From Metellina segmentata (lineage: Eukaryota; Arthropoda; Arachnida; Araneae; Tetragnathidae), in the NCBI GenBank assembly GCA_947359465.1, contig OX375875.1, positions 11,997,038 to 12,061,037 of the forward strand: 64,000 nucleotides of DNA. The letters are read 5' to 3'. Under the pieces are notes generated by a model. It worked only from the letters and a program-made list of their open reading frames with translations. It searched no databases and had not been told where the DNA came from. The position numbers and the translations under genes were made by a program. Positions 10,847 to 24,032 of this stretch are shown piece by piece. The first letter of the stretch is position 1; each line of letters starts with the position of its first letter.

Positions 10847-10984
10847 GTAAGCACCACTTTTACTTTCTTTCTAACATGCTGTCGTATATTTGGAAACTCA
10901 TTTCTGAGGGACTCAGTCTTCATTTTTTTTTGATAAATGAACATTTCTTCTAACCCTCCTGGTGGTTGTCTCGGCAAGGTATCT

Positions 10985-13071
10985 TGTCATCAACAAAATT
11001 TACTCAAACCTGACTCAATCTTTTTCAGTTTCTTGATGCTCAGGATGTGCTCTGATTGAGTTGTTTGATGGCACTGTGACTGTCTGTCAACTGGAATTTT
11101 TCTTGGTATTATAAATGATTGATCCCAAATAGGGAATTTAACTCTCTTATTCGAAGAGGTTTCTCGTACTTCAAAGAAAACTGGCCAGAGATTGATATCC
11201 TCATTATAAAAAAATGGCAATATCTTGATAATGTGATATTTCGACATTCGCTAAGTTGACCGAATCTTCATGGGCGAGATATCTCGTTAAAACCACTTGG
11301 AGCGTTGACATTATAGTATTGCGGCTTAATGAGATCGTCTTTTCAAAGGGACAGAATCTTCTTTTCTGAGTTTTTGCTAAATGAACGCTACCTCCAACAT
11401 TGGCACAATTCTGACTCAATCGTTTTCAGTTTCTTGATGCTCAGGATATGCTCTGATTGAGTTGCTTAATGACACTGAGACTGGCTGTCAACTGCAATTT
11501 TTCTTAGTATTATAAACGATTGATCTCAAATAAGCAATTTAACCCTCCTAGTCGAAGAGATACATCGTCCTTCGAAGAAAACTGTCAGAGATTGATATCG
11601 TCATCATAAAAAATGGCAATATCTTGATAATGTGATATTTCGACATTCGCTAAGTTGACCGAATCTTCATGGGCGAGATATCTCGTTAAAACCACTTGAA
11701 GCGTTGACATTATCGTGTTGCGGCGTAATAAAAGTATTTTCAAAGGGACATAATCTTATTTTCTGGGGTTTTGCATAATGAACGTTACCTCCAGTCTTTC
11801 TAGTGGTTGTCTCGACGAGGTATATTTTGTCATTAACGACATTGACTCAAACCTCACTCAATCTTTTACAATTTTTTGATGCTCAAGATGTGCTCTAATT
11901 GAGTTGATTAATGGCACTGTGACTGTCTGTCAACTGCAATTTTTCTTGGTATTATAGATGATTGATCTCGAATATGCAATTAAACCCTCCTATTCGAATA
12001 GATATCTCGTCCTTCAAAGAAAACTGGCCAGAGATTGATAGTGTCACTATAAAAGAATCAGCAATATCTAGTTGATGAGGTACCTTGTCATTCGCGAAGT
12101 TGGCCGAATCTTGATAGCCGAGATATCTCGTCGAAACTACTTGGAGCGTTGACATTATCGCGTTGTGGCATAATAAGAACATCTATTCGAAGACAAACAA
12201 TCTTCTTTTCTGGATATTGGCTAGATGAATTTTACCTTTATTCCTAATAGCCGTTGTCTGGCCGAGGTATTTTGTCATTAACGAAATTTACTCAAACCTC
12301 ACTCCAACTGTTTCAGTTTCTTGATGCTCAGGATATGCTCTGATTGAGTTGTTTAATGACACTGAGACTGGCGGTCAACTGCAATTTTTCTTAGTATTAT
12401 AAACGATTGATCTCAAATAAGCAATTTAACCCTCCTAGTCGAATAGATACCTCGTCCTTCGAAGAAAACTGGTCAGAGATTGATATCGTCATCATAAAAA
12501 AATGGCACTATCTTGATGATGCGATATTTCGACATTCGCGAAGTTGACCGAATCTTCATGGGCGAGATATCTCGTCAAAACCACTTGAAGCGTTGACATT
12601 ATCGTGTTGCGGCTTAATAAGATCGTCTTTTCAAAGGGACAGAATCTTTTTTTCTGGGGTTTTGCATAATGAACCCTTCTTTCTCCAACCCTTCTAGTGG
12701 TTGTCTCGAAGAGGTATCTTTTGTCATTCACGAAATTGGCTCAAACCTCACTCAATCTTTTTCAGTTACTTGATGCTCAGGAAGTGCTCTAATTTAATTG
12801 TTTGATGGCACTGTGACTGTCTGTCAACTGCAATTTTTCTTGGTACATAAATGATTGATCTCAAATAGGCAATTTAACCCTCCTATTCGAATAGATATCT
12901 CGTCTTTCGAAAAAAACTGGCCAGGGATTGATATCGTCACCATAAAAGAATCGGCAATATATAGATGATGCTGTACCTTGTCATTTGCGAAGTTAACCGA
13001 ATCTTGTTAGGCGAGATTTCACGTCGAAACCATTTGAACCGTTGGCATCATAGTGGCGTGGTTTAATAAGA
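10985..13071 (+). repeat. degenerate ~400-450-bp tandem satellite
   Basis: About five units. A marker, ttcttgatgctcagga or a close variant, lies near 11,031, 11,430, 11,873, 12,316 and 12,765, giving spacings of about 400-450 bp. Each unit also has a 'gggcgagatatctcgt' core, an 'accacttggagcgttgacatta' block and a 'gaagaaaactggccagagattgata' block. Units are clearly diverged. Short open frames in the array recur with the period and are not genes. Confidence 0.85.
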
Positions 13072-16000
13072 ACGTCCTTTCGAAGGGTCACCAGCTCCTT
13101 TCTGGGTTTTTTCTAAATGAACTTTACTTTTAACCCTAACGGTCGTTGTCTCGGCGAGGTATTTCGCCATCAGCAAAACTGGCCAGATCATGATGGAAGA
13201 TATAAGTCGTCATTAAAAGAATTGACCAGATCTTGATCTCGCCATTATAAAAAATCAGACATATCTTGATGGCCGAGATATCCCGTCGAAAATACTAGGA
13301 GTGTTAATGATTTGTAGACGGTTTTCAGACAAAATTTTGTCTGTGTGTTACACAAAACCTAGACTTACTTAATTACCTTCAGTTTGTAATTTGTATTGTT
13401 TTTAAGTTTTAAATATTTTGGGAAATGCCCGAGTTCTGTGGGTCATTCCTTTAATGTCACTTAGTTGTAGGTGGACAGGAAATATTTTACTCACTTTGTC
13501 TTCAGACAATCACCTATAATAAAGATATTTTATTCGTTTTCTTTTTCAACCAATCAAGTTGCTATAGTACTAAAGGATCATTTGGTTTGCAAATATATTT
13601 AATTATTTCGAGTAATGTCAACATTTGTTTCCTTTTAGTGTCGATCAGGCTAACTTCAGCATTTTTTTCTTCAGCATTTATGTTACGTCCTTTCGAAGGG
13701 TCACCAGCTCCTTTCTGGGTTTTTTTTAAATGAACTTTACTTTTAACCCTAATGGTCGTTGTCTCGGCGAGGTATTTCGCCATCAGCAAAACTGGCCAGA
13801 TCATGATGGAAGATATAAGTCGTCATTAAAAGAATTGACCAGATCTTGATCTCGCCATTATAAAAAATCAGACATATCTTGATGGCCGAGATATCCCGTC
13901 GAAAATACTAGGAGTGTTAATGATTTGTAGACGGTTTTCAGACAAAATTTTGTCTGTGTGTTACACAAAACCTAGACTTACTTAATTACCTTCAGTTTGT
14001 AATTTGTATTGTTTTTAAGTTTTAAATATTTTGGGAAATGCCCGAGTTCTGTGGGTCATTCCTTTAATGTCACTTAGTTGTAGGTGGACAGGAAATATTT
14101 TACTCACTTTGTCTTCAGACAATCACCTATAATAAAGATATTTTATTCGTTTTCTTTTTCAACCAATCAAGTTGCTATAGTACTAAAGGATCATTTGGTT
14201 TGCAAATATATTTAATTATTTCGAGTAATGTCAACATTTGTTTCCTTTTAGTGTCGATCAGGCTAACTTCAGCATTTTTTTCTTCAGCATTTATGTTACG
14301 TCCTTTCGAAGGGTCACCAGCTCCTTTCTGGGTTTTTTCTAAATGAACTTTACTTTTAACCCTAACGGTCGTTGTCTCGGCGAGGTATTTCGCCATCAGC
14401 AAAACTGGCCAGATCATGATGGAAGATATAAGTCGTCATTAAAAGAATTGACCAGATCTTGATCTCGCCATTATAAAAAATCAGACATATCTTGATGGCC
14501 GAGATATCCCGTCGAAAATACTAGGAGTGTTAATGATTTGTAGACGGTTTTCAGACAAAATTTTGTCTGTGTGTTACACAAAACCTAGACTTACTTAATT
14601 ACCTTCAGTTTGTAATTTGTATTGTTTTTAAGTTTTAAATATTTTGGGAAATGCCCGAGTTCTGTGGGTCATTCCTTTAATGTCACTTAGTTGTAGGTGG
14701 ACAGGAAATATTTTACTCACTTTGTCTTCAGACAATCACCTATAATAAAGATATTTTATTCGTTTTCTTTTTCAACCAATCAAGTTGCTATAGTACTAAA
14801 GGATCATTTGGTTTGCAAATATATTTAATTATTTCGAGTAATGTCAACATTTGTTTCCTTTTAGTGTCGATCAGGCTAACTTCAGCATTTTTTTCTTCAG
14901 CATTTATGTTACGTCCTTTCGAAGGGTCACCAGCTCCTTTCTGGGTTTTTTTTAAATGAACTTTACTTTTAACCCTAATGGTCGTTGTCTCGGCGAGGTA
15001 TTTCGCCATCAGCAAAACTGGCCAGATCATGATGGAAGATATAAGTCGTCATTAAAAGAATTGACCAGATCTTGATCTCGCCATTATAAAAAATCAGACA
15101 TATCTTGATGGCCGAGATATCCCGTCGAAAATACTAGGAGTGTTAATGATTTGTAGACGGTTTTCAGACAAAATTTTGTCTGTGTGTTACACAAAACCTA
15201 GACTTACTTAATTACCTTCAGTTTGTAATTTGTATTGTTTTTAAGTTTTAAATATTTTGGGAAATGCCCGAGTTCTGTGGGTCATTCCTTTAATGTCACT
15301 TAGTTGTAGGTGGACAGGAAATATTTTACTCACTTTGTCTTCAGACAATCACCTATAATAAAGATATTTTATTCGTTTTCTTTTTCAACCAATCAAGTTG
15401 CTATAGTACTAAAGGATCATTTGGTTTGCAAATATATTTAATTATTTCGAGTAATGTCAACATTTGTTTCCTTTTAGTGTCGATCAGGCTAACTTCAGCA
15501 TTTATGTTTATCTTCAGCATTTATGTTACGTCCTTTCGAAGGGTCACCAGCTCCTTTCTGGGTTTTTTTTTAAATGAACTTTTTACTTTTAACCCTAATG
15601 GTCGTTGTCTCGGCGAGGTATTTCGCCATCAGCAAAACTGGCCAGATCATGATGGAAGATATAAGTCGTCATTAAAAGAATTGACCAGATCTTGATCTCG
15701 CCATTATAAAAAATCAGACCTATCTTGATGGCCGAGATATCCCGTCGAAAATACTAGGAGTGTTAATGATTTGTAGACGGTTTTCAGACAAAATTTTGTC
15801 TGTGTGTTACACAAAACCTAGACTTACTTAATTACCTTCAGTTTGTAATTTGTATTGTTTTTAAGTTTTAAATATTTTGGGAAATGCCCGAGTTCTGTGG
15901 GTCATTCCTTTAATGTCACTTAGTTGTAGGTGGACAGGAAATATTTTACTCACTTTGTCTTCAGACAATCACCTATAATAGAGATATATTATTCGTTTTA

Positions 16001-16130
16001 TTTTTCAACCAATCAAGTTGCTATAGTACTAAAGGATCATTTGGCTTGCAAATATATTTAATTATTTCGAGTAATGTCAACATTTGTTTCCTTTTAGTGT
16101 CGATCAGGCTGACTTCAGCATTTATGTTTT
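13072..16130 (+). repeat. 613-bp satellite, five nearly identical units
   Basis: The marker acgtcctttcgaagggtcac occurs at 13,072, 13,685, 14,298, 14,911 and 15,528, giving a period of 613 bp (617 for one unit carrying small indels). The first four units differ only at isolated sites. The first ~250 bp of each unit is homologous to the older ~440-bp satellite upstream (cgaggtatttcgcc, gagatatcccgtcgaaa), while the rest is new sequence. The 80-residue minus-strand frames seen once per unit (MIWPVLLMAKYLAETTT...) follow the period and look like by-products. This is a recently homogenised block. Confidence 0.95.
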
Positions 16131-16254
16131 GTCATATTTTTTTAATACTTCAGGGGAGGGTTTGAGAAAGATCCTTGTTGACATTAATTACTTGGTCACC
16201 GAAATAGACAGGAAAATTCTCTCGTCTTGTCCATTCTCTTTCCTTTGCCAGTCA

Positions 16255-16375
16255 TACGACTTTGGTTCAAATTTACGAGGTGCTCTCCTCGGATCATTTC
16301 CTTCGGGATCGATCCCGGATCATCGACAATAACCCGATGCATTGCTCCAATGCATCGTAAATTCCACCTACCTAC
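16255..16375 (+). mobile_element. SINE family I, 3' fragment
   Basis: Matches the family I body from ttggttcaaatttacgaggtg through cgggatcgatcccggatc to a ctacctacctatc tail. The head is missing. Confidence 0.7.
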
Positions 16376-16599
16376 CTATCTTTCCCCATGGAGTCCCCTA
16401 GCACATAGGTGGATTCTTCGCTTACAACTGATAAAAATGCTTTATTCTTACTGAGCATTTATTTTGTTGATATTATAAAATATTTCCAGACCTTTTCACA
16501 ATTTTTCATGTTTAGTGCTCAACAAAACTTCGGCTAACCTGGTAGATAAGCTAAATGTTGAAGTCCGCTGGTTAAATTACTTTCAAGTGCAGCGGTTCG

Positions 16600-16905
16600 T
16601 CGGCTGAAAGAGTAACGGATAAGCAACCGGAGGGTAATGACTTCCAATCCAATCATCAAAGATTGTCTTGTACAAGGTGAACTCTTGCACGTTATATCTG
16701 TCGCGGCGTAAAATGTCTTCACCTTATCGTGGTATGGAAATTTGGAGAGTGGAGGGCCAGCTCAAGTATGACGTCGTCTTCTGACCATATTTCAAAATGA
16801 AGTGATGTTTTTCTCGGATCTTAGCCTTCGGGTTTGAGGCCGGTCCGTCGCCACTAGCACATTTTGTTACTCTAAAGATACGTTGATTAAAATACCTACC
16901 TACAT
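16600..16905 (+). mobile_element. SINE family I, diverged copy
   Basis: The body follows the family I order (tatctgtcgcggcg, gagtggagggccagctcaag, tgtttttctcggatctt, gtccgtcgccactagc), ending near aatacctacctacatt. The head before about 16,660 is poorly preserved. Confidence 0.65.
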
Positions 16906-18195
16906 TACCTTCAGTGCGCTCTTTTGTATGCTTTTTACATTTAAAGTATTTCAGGGGTTTCTCGAGCCTTTCCTCTAAATATCTCCCTGGTCACAGGTCT
17001 AAGCCAATGGACGATATATGTCTCTTCTTGTCTTCAGACAGTCATCGATAGTATAGATTCGTTCTTCTCTTCTTTTAGCAGCCTATCACATTGTTATACT
17101 TTATCATCATTACATTAAATTATCATAATACTGAATGATCATTTTGTTTCCAAATATGTTATTATTGGGAACAATTTTCAGACTTGTCAACATTTTTTTC
17201 ACTTTTGGGCTTTGTAAAACCTATTTTCATCGGTTAAGACAACTTCGGTATTATTTTTGTAAAATATTTTTAATTGGGGGGGGGGAGTGGCTTGTAGACC
17301 AGCCCAAGACCGGTTATCCCTTTTCCCTAAACACTTTTTATTCAAATGTGGATTGGAAAAAAAGAGAAGAAAGTGTATTCAAATTGTCCAACTAACCCTT
17401 CAATTTTCAGACAGTCACTTGACACATGGATGGATCATTCGCTTTCTTAAGCAACGGATGAAAATGCTTTGATCCAACTGAAAATTTGTTTTTGTAATTT
17501 GAAAATGTTTTTAGTCCTTGCCGCAATTTTACTACTAAACATCGGCTAACCTGTGTGATAAATGAAAAGTCGGTTTACGCTGTTTTAATTAGCTTTAGTG
17601 GGTAGATTTTTTTGAATGTTTTTAATAATAACTTCGGGGAGGACTTGAGTTCAGTGGGCATTTTGGATTGTTTTTCAGTTTTCAAGTGGGTTCGAAGATA
17701 TATCTTCTGCACCAAAACACGTCCAGTTTTTTTTTTCAAATAATGAGATACCTTGTCGGCAGTACATCCAGGACGGTAAAAATTACACCATTTTAGAGAG
17801 GACTTCGAGTCCAATAGATATTTGTGATTGTTTTTACAAATTAATGTATTTCAGTGTGGGCTCTTGAGTCTAGTTAGCATTTACCATACATATGTACTTG
17901 GTCACGTAAATTAGATAAAAAAGTTTATCGCAAAGTCCAATCTCTTTCCATTCAGTCATTCACATAGCGCATGATGGATTATTCGCTTACTTCAACATTT
18001 AAGAACCGATCAAACTGCTTTAATTACTAAATGACACTTGCTTTGCAGATATTTAGAAATAGTTTTGAAACCTGTTCTAGCTATGGGCTGAACAAAATGT
18101 CTCACCAAGACTAATTTTTTTTGCTTCAATAATATTTCAATAATTCTAGGCTTTTCATACCCTCCTTGCAACCCCTGGAGGTAGTCTCGACGAGG

Positions 18196-18585
<390 letters not shown>

Positions 18586-19520
18586 ATATTGATCTTGCCA
18601 TCACAAGAAAATTTGCAGTATCTTGATGACACAAGACATCCTGTCATTAGCAAAAGTGGTTAGATCTATTTGAACGAGATCGGTTAGATCTATTTCGTCG
18701 AAACCACTTTTAAAGTCAATCCGACCCTAGCTCTTGACGATCTGTCACTAGATTCACAAAACGCACCTACTGTGTTACTAAATGTTGCTTTTATTAAAAA
18801 TAAACTCAAAAGGTGGAAATATGTTTCTGTGTTAAAAAAGCATTTTTTATGAATTTTCCAGCAAAATAGAAAAGCTTTCCTCTAAAAACTTTACTTTTAA
18901 AGTTAATTAAAAAGACCACTTTTGCTGGAAAACTTGTAATTAGATAAGTATTATTATAAATTCATAATTATATACGTTTAGTAGTTTCACCGTTTGTTTA
19001 GTTATAATACTATAACTTAAATGTATTACTTCTGATGAAACCAACTAAGTAATTCGGTCAACAATCAGAGAACATTCCAGACAATCGGTCTCAAAGTTAC
19101 TATCGATTAGGGCTACAAAATGACGAGATCCGGTCGGTTACCACGGTGATTTATCCAAACAATGGCTATTTCACGTATATATAAAAAGAATGTGTACTTA
19201 CATGTTTATGAAAACTATTTACTGTAAATTTGCTGTACTAACGAATTTTCACGTTGACAAAATCAAAATTTTGTTTTAGTCGGGTAGCCAACAAAGTAGT
19301 ACTTCAGTTTGGTTATCTGGTCATTGTATGTATTGACTTCGAAACTTTCGTGTTTTTCAAAAGTTTTCTGTTTGTCGGCGTCGAGTCCTTTTCTTGTACG
19401 CCCCCCCCCCCGATTTAATGGATTGTATTATGTACTGGGACACAACCGTAATGTCTCCACCAGACACCTAGTCAAGTCATTAACAAAATGGACCAAATCT
19501 TGATGGCCAAGATAACTTGG
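18586..19520 (+). repeat. satellite-module fragments and AT-rich filler
   Basis: 18,590-18,730 carries the 'atcttgatgacacaagacatc', 'gaacgagatcggttagatc' and 'tcgtcgaaaccac' elements of the GATATCTCG satellite. 19,430-19,520 carries 'attaacaaaatggaccaaat' followed by 'cttgatggccaagataac'. The sequence between them is AT-rich with no recognisable feature except a C-run at about 19,401-19,410. Confidence 0.5.
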
Positions 19521-19721
19521 AGAAATCTTAGTAGCCAATTGGAGGAAAGGCGTAATTAAGCCTTTGTCGTACTACAGGAAGGTAAGATTTAAATGAATAA
19601 AATCTTGATGTCTACAAGTGAAATTTAATTTAAGTTATCATGATTTTAGATCGAGATGTGATAGAAGAAATAAGACAAATACAACATAGTTTTTACAATG
19701 ATGTCTTACTGAGGTTAAAGG

Positions 19722-20030
19722 GTGTGGCGGTAGCACAGTTGTAAGGGCAATAAACTATCAACTGATTGGTTTTGCGAGTTCAAAATTCGGTCTAGCCAAA
19801 TAATGTCGTGTCCACAGGGACTGGTGCATGTAAATCTGACATGACCTTAACTGTCCTATCGTTAGCCTGTTTTGTAATTTTAGAAAGTAAGGTGCTAGCT
19901 AAGATGTGAACTCGTCATTTGACCGTGGTTCAAGATTACATCATGTTGCCCTCAGTATTGATCCCACACCGTCACCAATAGCCTATTGTGTTGCTCCATC
20001 GTGGCATTAATTAAAACACTTACCTACCTC
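19722..20030 (+). mobile_element. SINE family I, full-length but diverged
   Basis: A degenerate head (ggcggtagcacagttgtaag; B-box-like tgcgagttcaaaattc), then the body with tcgtcatttgaccgtggttc, tattgatcccacaccgtcac, and a tail ending aattaaaacacttacctacc. Confidence 0.7.
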
Positions 20031-22012
20031 TTTTATGATTCACTGTACCTCCAATTCGTTAGTTTCGATATCTGATCGCTCACTGTTCTTTTGTGAAACT
20101 AAGTCAGCACAGTTAAGCTCTGATTATCTCTACCTTTGCCATCGTTACTTTACATCACCTTCGTACTCCACGTTTAGTTTAGATGATGTAGATCTTATGT
20201 ATATAAGTGTACCAAGCTATTGGAGGAAAGTATTACTGTGGATTTCATTCAAATGTCATTTGAAGACCAAAGTAGACCGTCTCAAAATTGATGTTTTCAA
20301 TTTGTAATAGACCAGAGTCGCATCTAGCTCTTCTCAAGCGAATTCCTCAGTTGTGTCGTTTTATTTCTCATTTTATCTCTACTCCCCACTTCCTTGAGTA
20401 TGAGTATCAGTGTCTAAATGGTCAGCATGGTATTTTGAATCGGTGACTTCACCTCGCTTGGTAGAAATACACGTATGGATGCATATTTGGTTCGTATGCA
20501 TTTCCCCGGGCTAATCGTCTTACTAACTGGACCTAGATAGGTCACAAAATATATGTAATTCGACGTGTATTCACTAACATTATCGTTAGCATATGGGCGT
20601 GGAGACTACATTGGTGCTGAAACTCTGTACACAGAAAGTAATGAACCATACGGGATCTGCCAAATATGGATTGCATTTATATTTGTATTGTTCACCATCA
20701 CATCGACCAACCTGTTGAAGCAAATCAGGTGTCCAAATTCTCGTTTATCTAATGGTTGATCATGCAAGTAATCATTCAAACGATTATTTTCAAATTCCTA
20801 TTCCATCTGCAATTTTTAATTATTTTCCAAATATTTTTTGTATTTACCTTTGATGAAGTGTTCCTCAGAATTTTGTGCATGCTATTATACCATATCATAG
20901 TTATTTACTTTTTAACAAATATTTTTGTAAAATACTGTGAGAAACCGCAAAACACAAGTCATAATTGATTTTAGCAATTTTTGAAAAATAACTATCGTTT
21001 CAAATCCTTATTCCTTGCACAAAGTTATGAAATATAACATAATAGACAAACAACAGGAAAAAGTTTCAAATTTCTACATAAATTACAATAAAAGCCTCGT
21101 AATTTTAAACACACTAAACTTCTGAAAAATTAAAAGCCGAGAAAAAGCATTTTGAAGTTATAAAAGGTTTTAGTTTCGGTCTCTATATTCGACAGAAGAA
21201 CTTGAATACCTCGCTAAATAATGTTACCACAGCTATAAAATTTTACGCCCACATTATTTAAAGTTGTATAATTAATAAGTGATAGCAAATTTTCTTTTTT
21301 CAACATTTTGATCAAATTTGGTTACTGCCTTAAATCAGCAAAATACAAATCAAACCAACTCCAGTCGACTACTATGTTGCAATGTTAATACAATAACTGT
21401 TACACGAAGTAATTTTACCAAGCCTTCACGACAGAGTTCTTTATGAATCCAATAAAGCATCTCAATTTACGTATTAACTTCTTTCTGATGCTCAGATTGA
21501 ATACATAATCATCGTCCGGTCGTATCGGCGGCAAATACACAATCATATTGTTCGCACCTATTGAAACATTTATTACTTTACTAACTACACAATAGTTCTT
21601 CCATAACGCCAGCGTATTATTTGCACTTGCGGTAAGAAGCTTACTCCGGGGAGATTATACATTATATTACTTCCTTATGCTTACAATCTGGCCGAGATTA
21701 ATCTTTGACTTATAGGATCCAGTGGTGGTAATCTATCGGACTTGGTAGAATCCACTTGACTTACACAAATCCAGAATGTTATTTACAATTAATGATTCAA
21801 TAGACACTACACAGTTGAAAAGATGTGATATCGTCATTTTTGATTCTTTTGTTAAAGCGAAATGTTTTAAATTAAGTGGGTTTAAATTGATTATAAACCC
21901 CATAAGAGATCACAAACATTATAAACCTAACCGAATTCATTCTTTACAACCACCACTTCGTAATGGCCACTGTCATTCGCGATATTGTCATTTTTTCTCT
22001 CATTCCGTCCTT
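20031..22012. other. AT-rich, nothing recognisable
   Basis: Open frames of 60-90 codons occur but none shows a motif, a coding-like composition or an obvious splice context. No repeat partner was noticed in the window. Confidence 0.5.
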
Positions 22013-22447
22013 TAGTGAGTCGAAGTAAAGTTTGGCAAGGTAATTGTAAACAAGCTATACAAGCACCCACGTGGGATTTAGAGAAACTAAAAAATGAAAT
22101 ATGATAATATGTTAAAATATGATAAAATGAAATATGAAAGCTGGTAACCCTCAGGGTGTAATGTGGTTATCCCGTATTTCTTTCAACCACAGCTGATAGC
22201 AATCTGTTTAGTTGAAATTTTTTTGGTTGAAACGTTTGGGGTTTCAAAATTGTTATGTACTGCATTTTCTGCTGCCCTCCATAATATATTGAAAGGTATG
22301 TTGTTCCAATTCTTTACTACTGTCAATTATGTTTATATCGAACAGAAAATGACTGACCTTTCCTTCTGAGAACTTAAATGCACCTACAGTTGAATGTTTA
22401 CAGTTACCCCATATTTTTCAAGGGACGGGGTAATTGTAAACATAGTT

Positions 22448-22487
22448 GTGTTGCTCTAGTACGACGTTAACTAAAAATTACCAAGTT
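22448..22487 (+). mobile_element. SINE family I, extreme 3' tail
   Basis: The stretch ttgctctagtacgacgttaa followed by ctaaaaattacc is the family I 3' end. It lies between two copies of the ATTGTAAACATA motif, as a strongly 5'-truncated insertion or relic. Confidence 0.6.
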
Positions 22488-22639
22488 ACTAAAATTGTAA
22501 ACATAACTTTGCCAATAGTTTCGTTCAATTTGGGTGGAAAACCAATGTGTTTTTCTGTGTAATTTTGTATTTAATCGTATTTAGTACGTTTGAACTGCTT
22601 TTTTATTGCATTTTTCGTGTTCTTGGGGAGCAGGAAGTC

Positions 22640-23130
22640 TTATTTACTAAAATGTCGCACATATGGTGAACTTCTTACACCTGACTAATTACTGTCACGT
22701 TTGAAGGAGGCAGAAGCGAAAAAGAACAAAAGGAAGCAGGAGTAAGCAAGAAATCAAGAAAGAAGCAAATTGAAAGGAAAAAGAAGAACTCTATGACAGC
22801 GAGGTGAGGTACTATTGAAAGAATTGACTAACATTGACGATGAAGAGTTTGAAGTTCTCCAAACATTCTTGCAAAATATAGAAGACTAGCTTGTAGGGGA
22901 AGTAAAATATTTTGAATCCATTCATACAAGACGTTGAAACGACTACGTTTCTGCTTGTAGTTGTCGCTGTGAGAAAGAGAAAGGAAACCCATTTTTCGTA
23001 TGTATGAAGGGTGGATGTCGTTTCAGAAGAGGAATTTGAGATCACCGTGGTTGAAAAAGACTATTTCTGTGATACCAAAGACCATAGCAAAGCAATTTTA
23101 CCTACTCCAACCTGTAGCAGAGAAGGTCGT
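22640..23130 (+). pseudogene. pogo/Tigger-like transposase C-terminal remnant
   Basis: The reading gives LTPD, a stop, then LLSRLKEAEAKKNKRKQE, further KxxRxxxK-rich sequence, an acidic stretch (TNIDDEEFEVLQTFLQ) and, later, CSCRCEKEK. Tigger-like proteins commonly end with a charged coiled segment after the DDE domain. No DDE catalytic motif is visible and several stops interrupt. The call is by texture and by the inverted ends, so it is tentative. Confidence 0.4.
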
Positions 23131-23825
23131 AAAAAAAATTTCCAATTTGAGGGTACTGTTATGTGTCAGAAATGTAATATTTGTTTGTTTTGTGTATCAA
23201 AGTTCATATTTTTCAATTTTTAGTTTTTTTTTTTTTTTTAATTTTTAAAATTGTAATTTTTTGGGTTTTTTGTGCATTAAATACATTTTTTGTTCAGTAA
23301 ATGTTTGATTTATTGATTTTTTGTATTCCTGGAAGTTCACCTCATTATCAATGCAACTTTCAAGTGTCACTATATTTTGCTGGGGTAAGAAGTGAGAGTA
23401 TTTTGTAATTGTAAAGATCAAAATGGGGTTATTGTAAACATAGTATTAGAAGGGTAAAAATACCATTGGAGTTCCTTCTACTGACATGGCTACTGCTCAT
23501 GCTGTCACTTGTTCCATATTCAATATCACAAGGAAAAACGTTGTTTACAATTATTCCTACTGTCAAGGGCAATTGTAAACACTTGGGGTAATTGTAAACA
23601 GTCTAGTACGGTGTTGAATTTCTTTTCTGGAATCTTCGTACTAGTTAAATATTGAAGTTGAATAGTGACAAGTTAGTTTAGTAGGATAAACAATGTTTAG
23701 TTACTTTATCAAGAGTTTAGAAAATAGGGATTGAAAGTGAACATACAAATTTTATTTACAATTACCCCGCTTTACCCTAATGACATTGTAAATATACATC
23801 GGTTCAGGCTGTTGCTCACTCGAAC

Positions 23826-24032
23826 TACTCACGTCGGCGTTGACGCGCTTGGCTTTCTTACGCTATCTATAGAATCTACATATATTCCATGACTGGGTTT
23901 GGAATCCAAAGATTGTTGAATTTATCACCACAAACTCCATTGCCAAGTGTTGTCAGATGGAGAGGGATGCCCAGTACTCACGTCAGCGTTGACACTCTTG
24001 GCTTCCTTGCGCTCTACATAGAATCTACATCG
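23826..24032 (+). repeat. ~55-bp direct duplication
   Basis: The block starting ctcacgtcggcgttgacgcg (23,828) and ending agaatctacat recurs at 23,978 with a few changes (ctcacgtcagcgttgacact). The copies are about 150 bp apart. Confidence 0.75.

Larger units (their letters stand above)
16131..18180 (+). repeat. degenerate flank of the 613-bp satellite with SINE insertions
   Basis: Diverged pieces of the 613-bp unit continue: 'cttcagacagtcatcgatagta', then 'aatgatcattttgtttccaaatatg' and 'cttgtcaacatttttttc' at about 17,030-17,200; and 'tggatcattcgctttc' / 'tggattattcgcttac' blocks near 17,430 and 17,970. Similarity falls with distance from the homogeneous core. A G-run lies at about 17,276-17,287. 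Confidence 0.65.
22013..23778 (+). mobile_element. decayed pogo/Tigger-like DNA transposon
   Basis: The ends are inverted: the left reads GTAAAG, a 5-base difference, then GGTAATTGTAAAcAAg (22,026-22,053); the right, reverse-complemented, reads GGGTAAAGCGGGGTAATTGT (about 23,757-23,776). A TA dinucleotide is present outside each end. The motif GGGGTAATTGTAAACA or a variant occurs about nine times, in both orientations (for example 22,394-22,411 inverted, 22,427, 22,490, 23,424, 23,568, 23,585). The centre encodes a Lys/Arg/Glu-rich segment like the C-terminal tail of pogo/Tigger transposases. Edges are approximate. Confidence 0.5.

Noticed and set aside
10985..13071. Repeated 'tttttcag|tttcttgatgctcag' considered as repeated exons with splice acceptors
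   Set aside because: The units have frame-breaking indels, no shared open frame and no donor sites in register; satellite explains them better.
13562..15030. Three 80-codon minus-strand frames with nearly identical sequence
   Set aside because: They recur exactly with the 613-bp satellite period and have no known motif, so they are by-products of the repeat.
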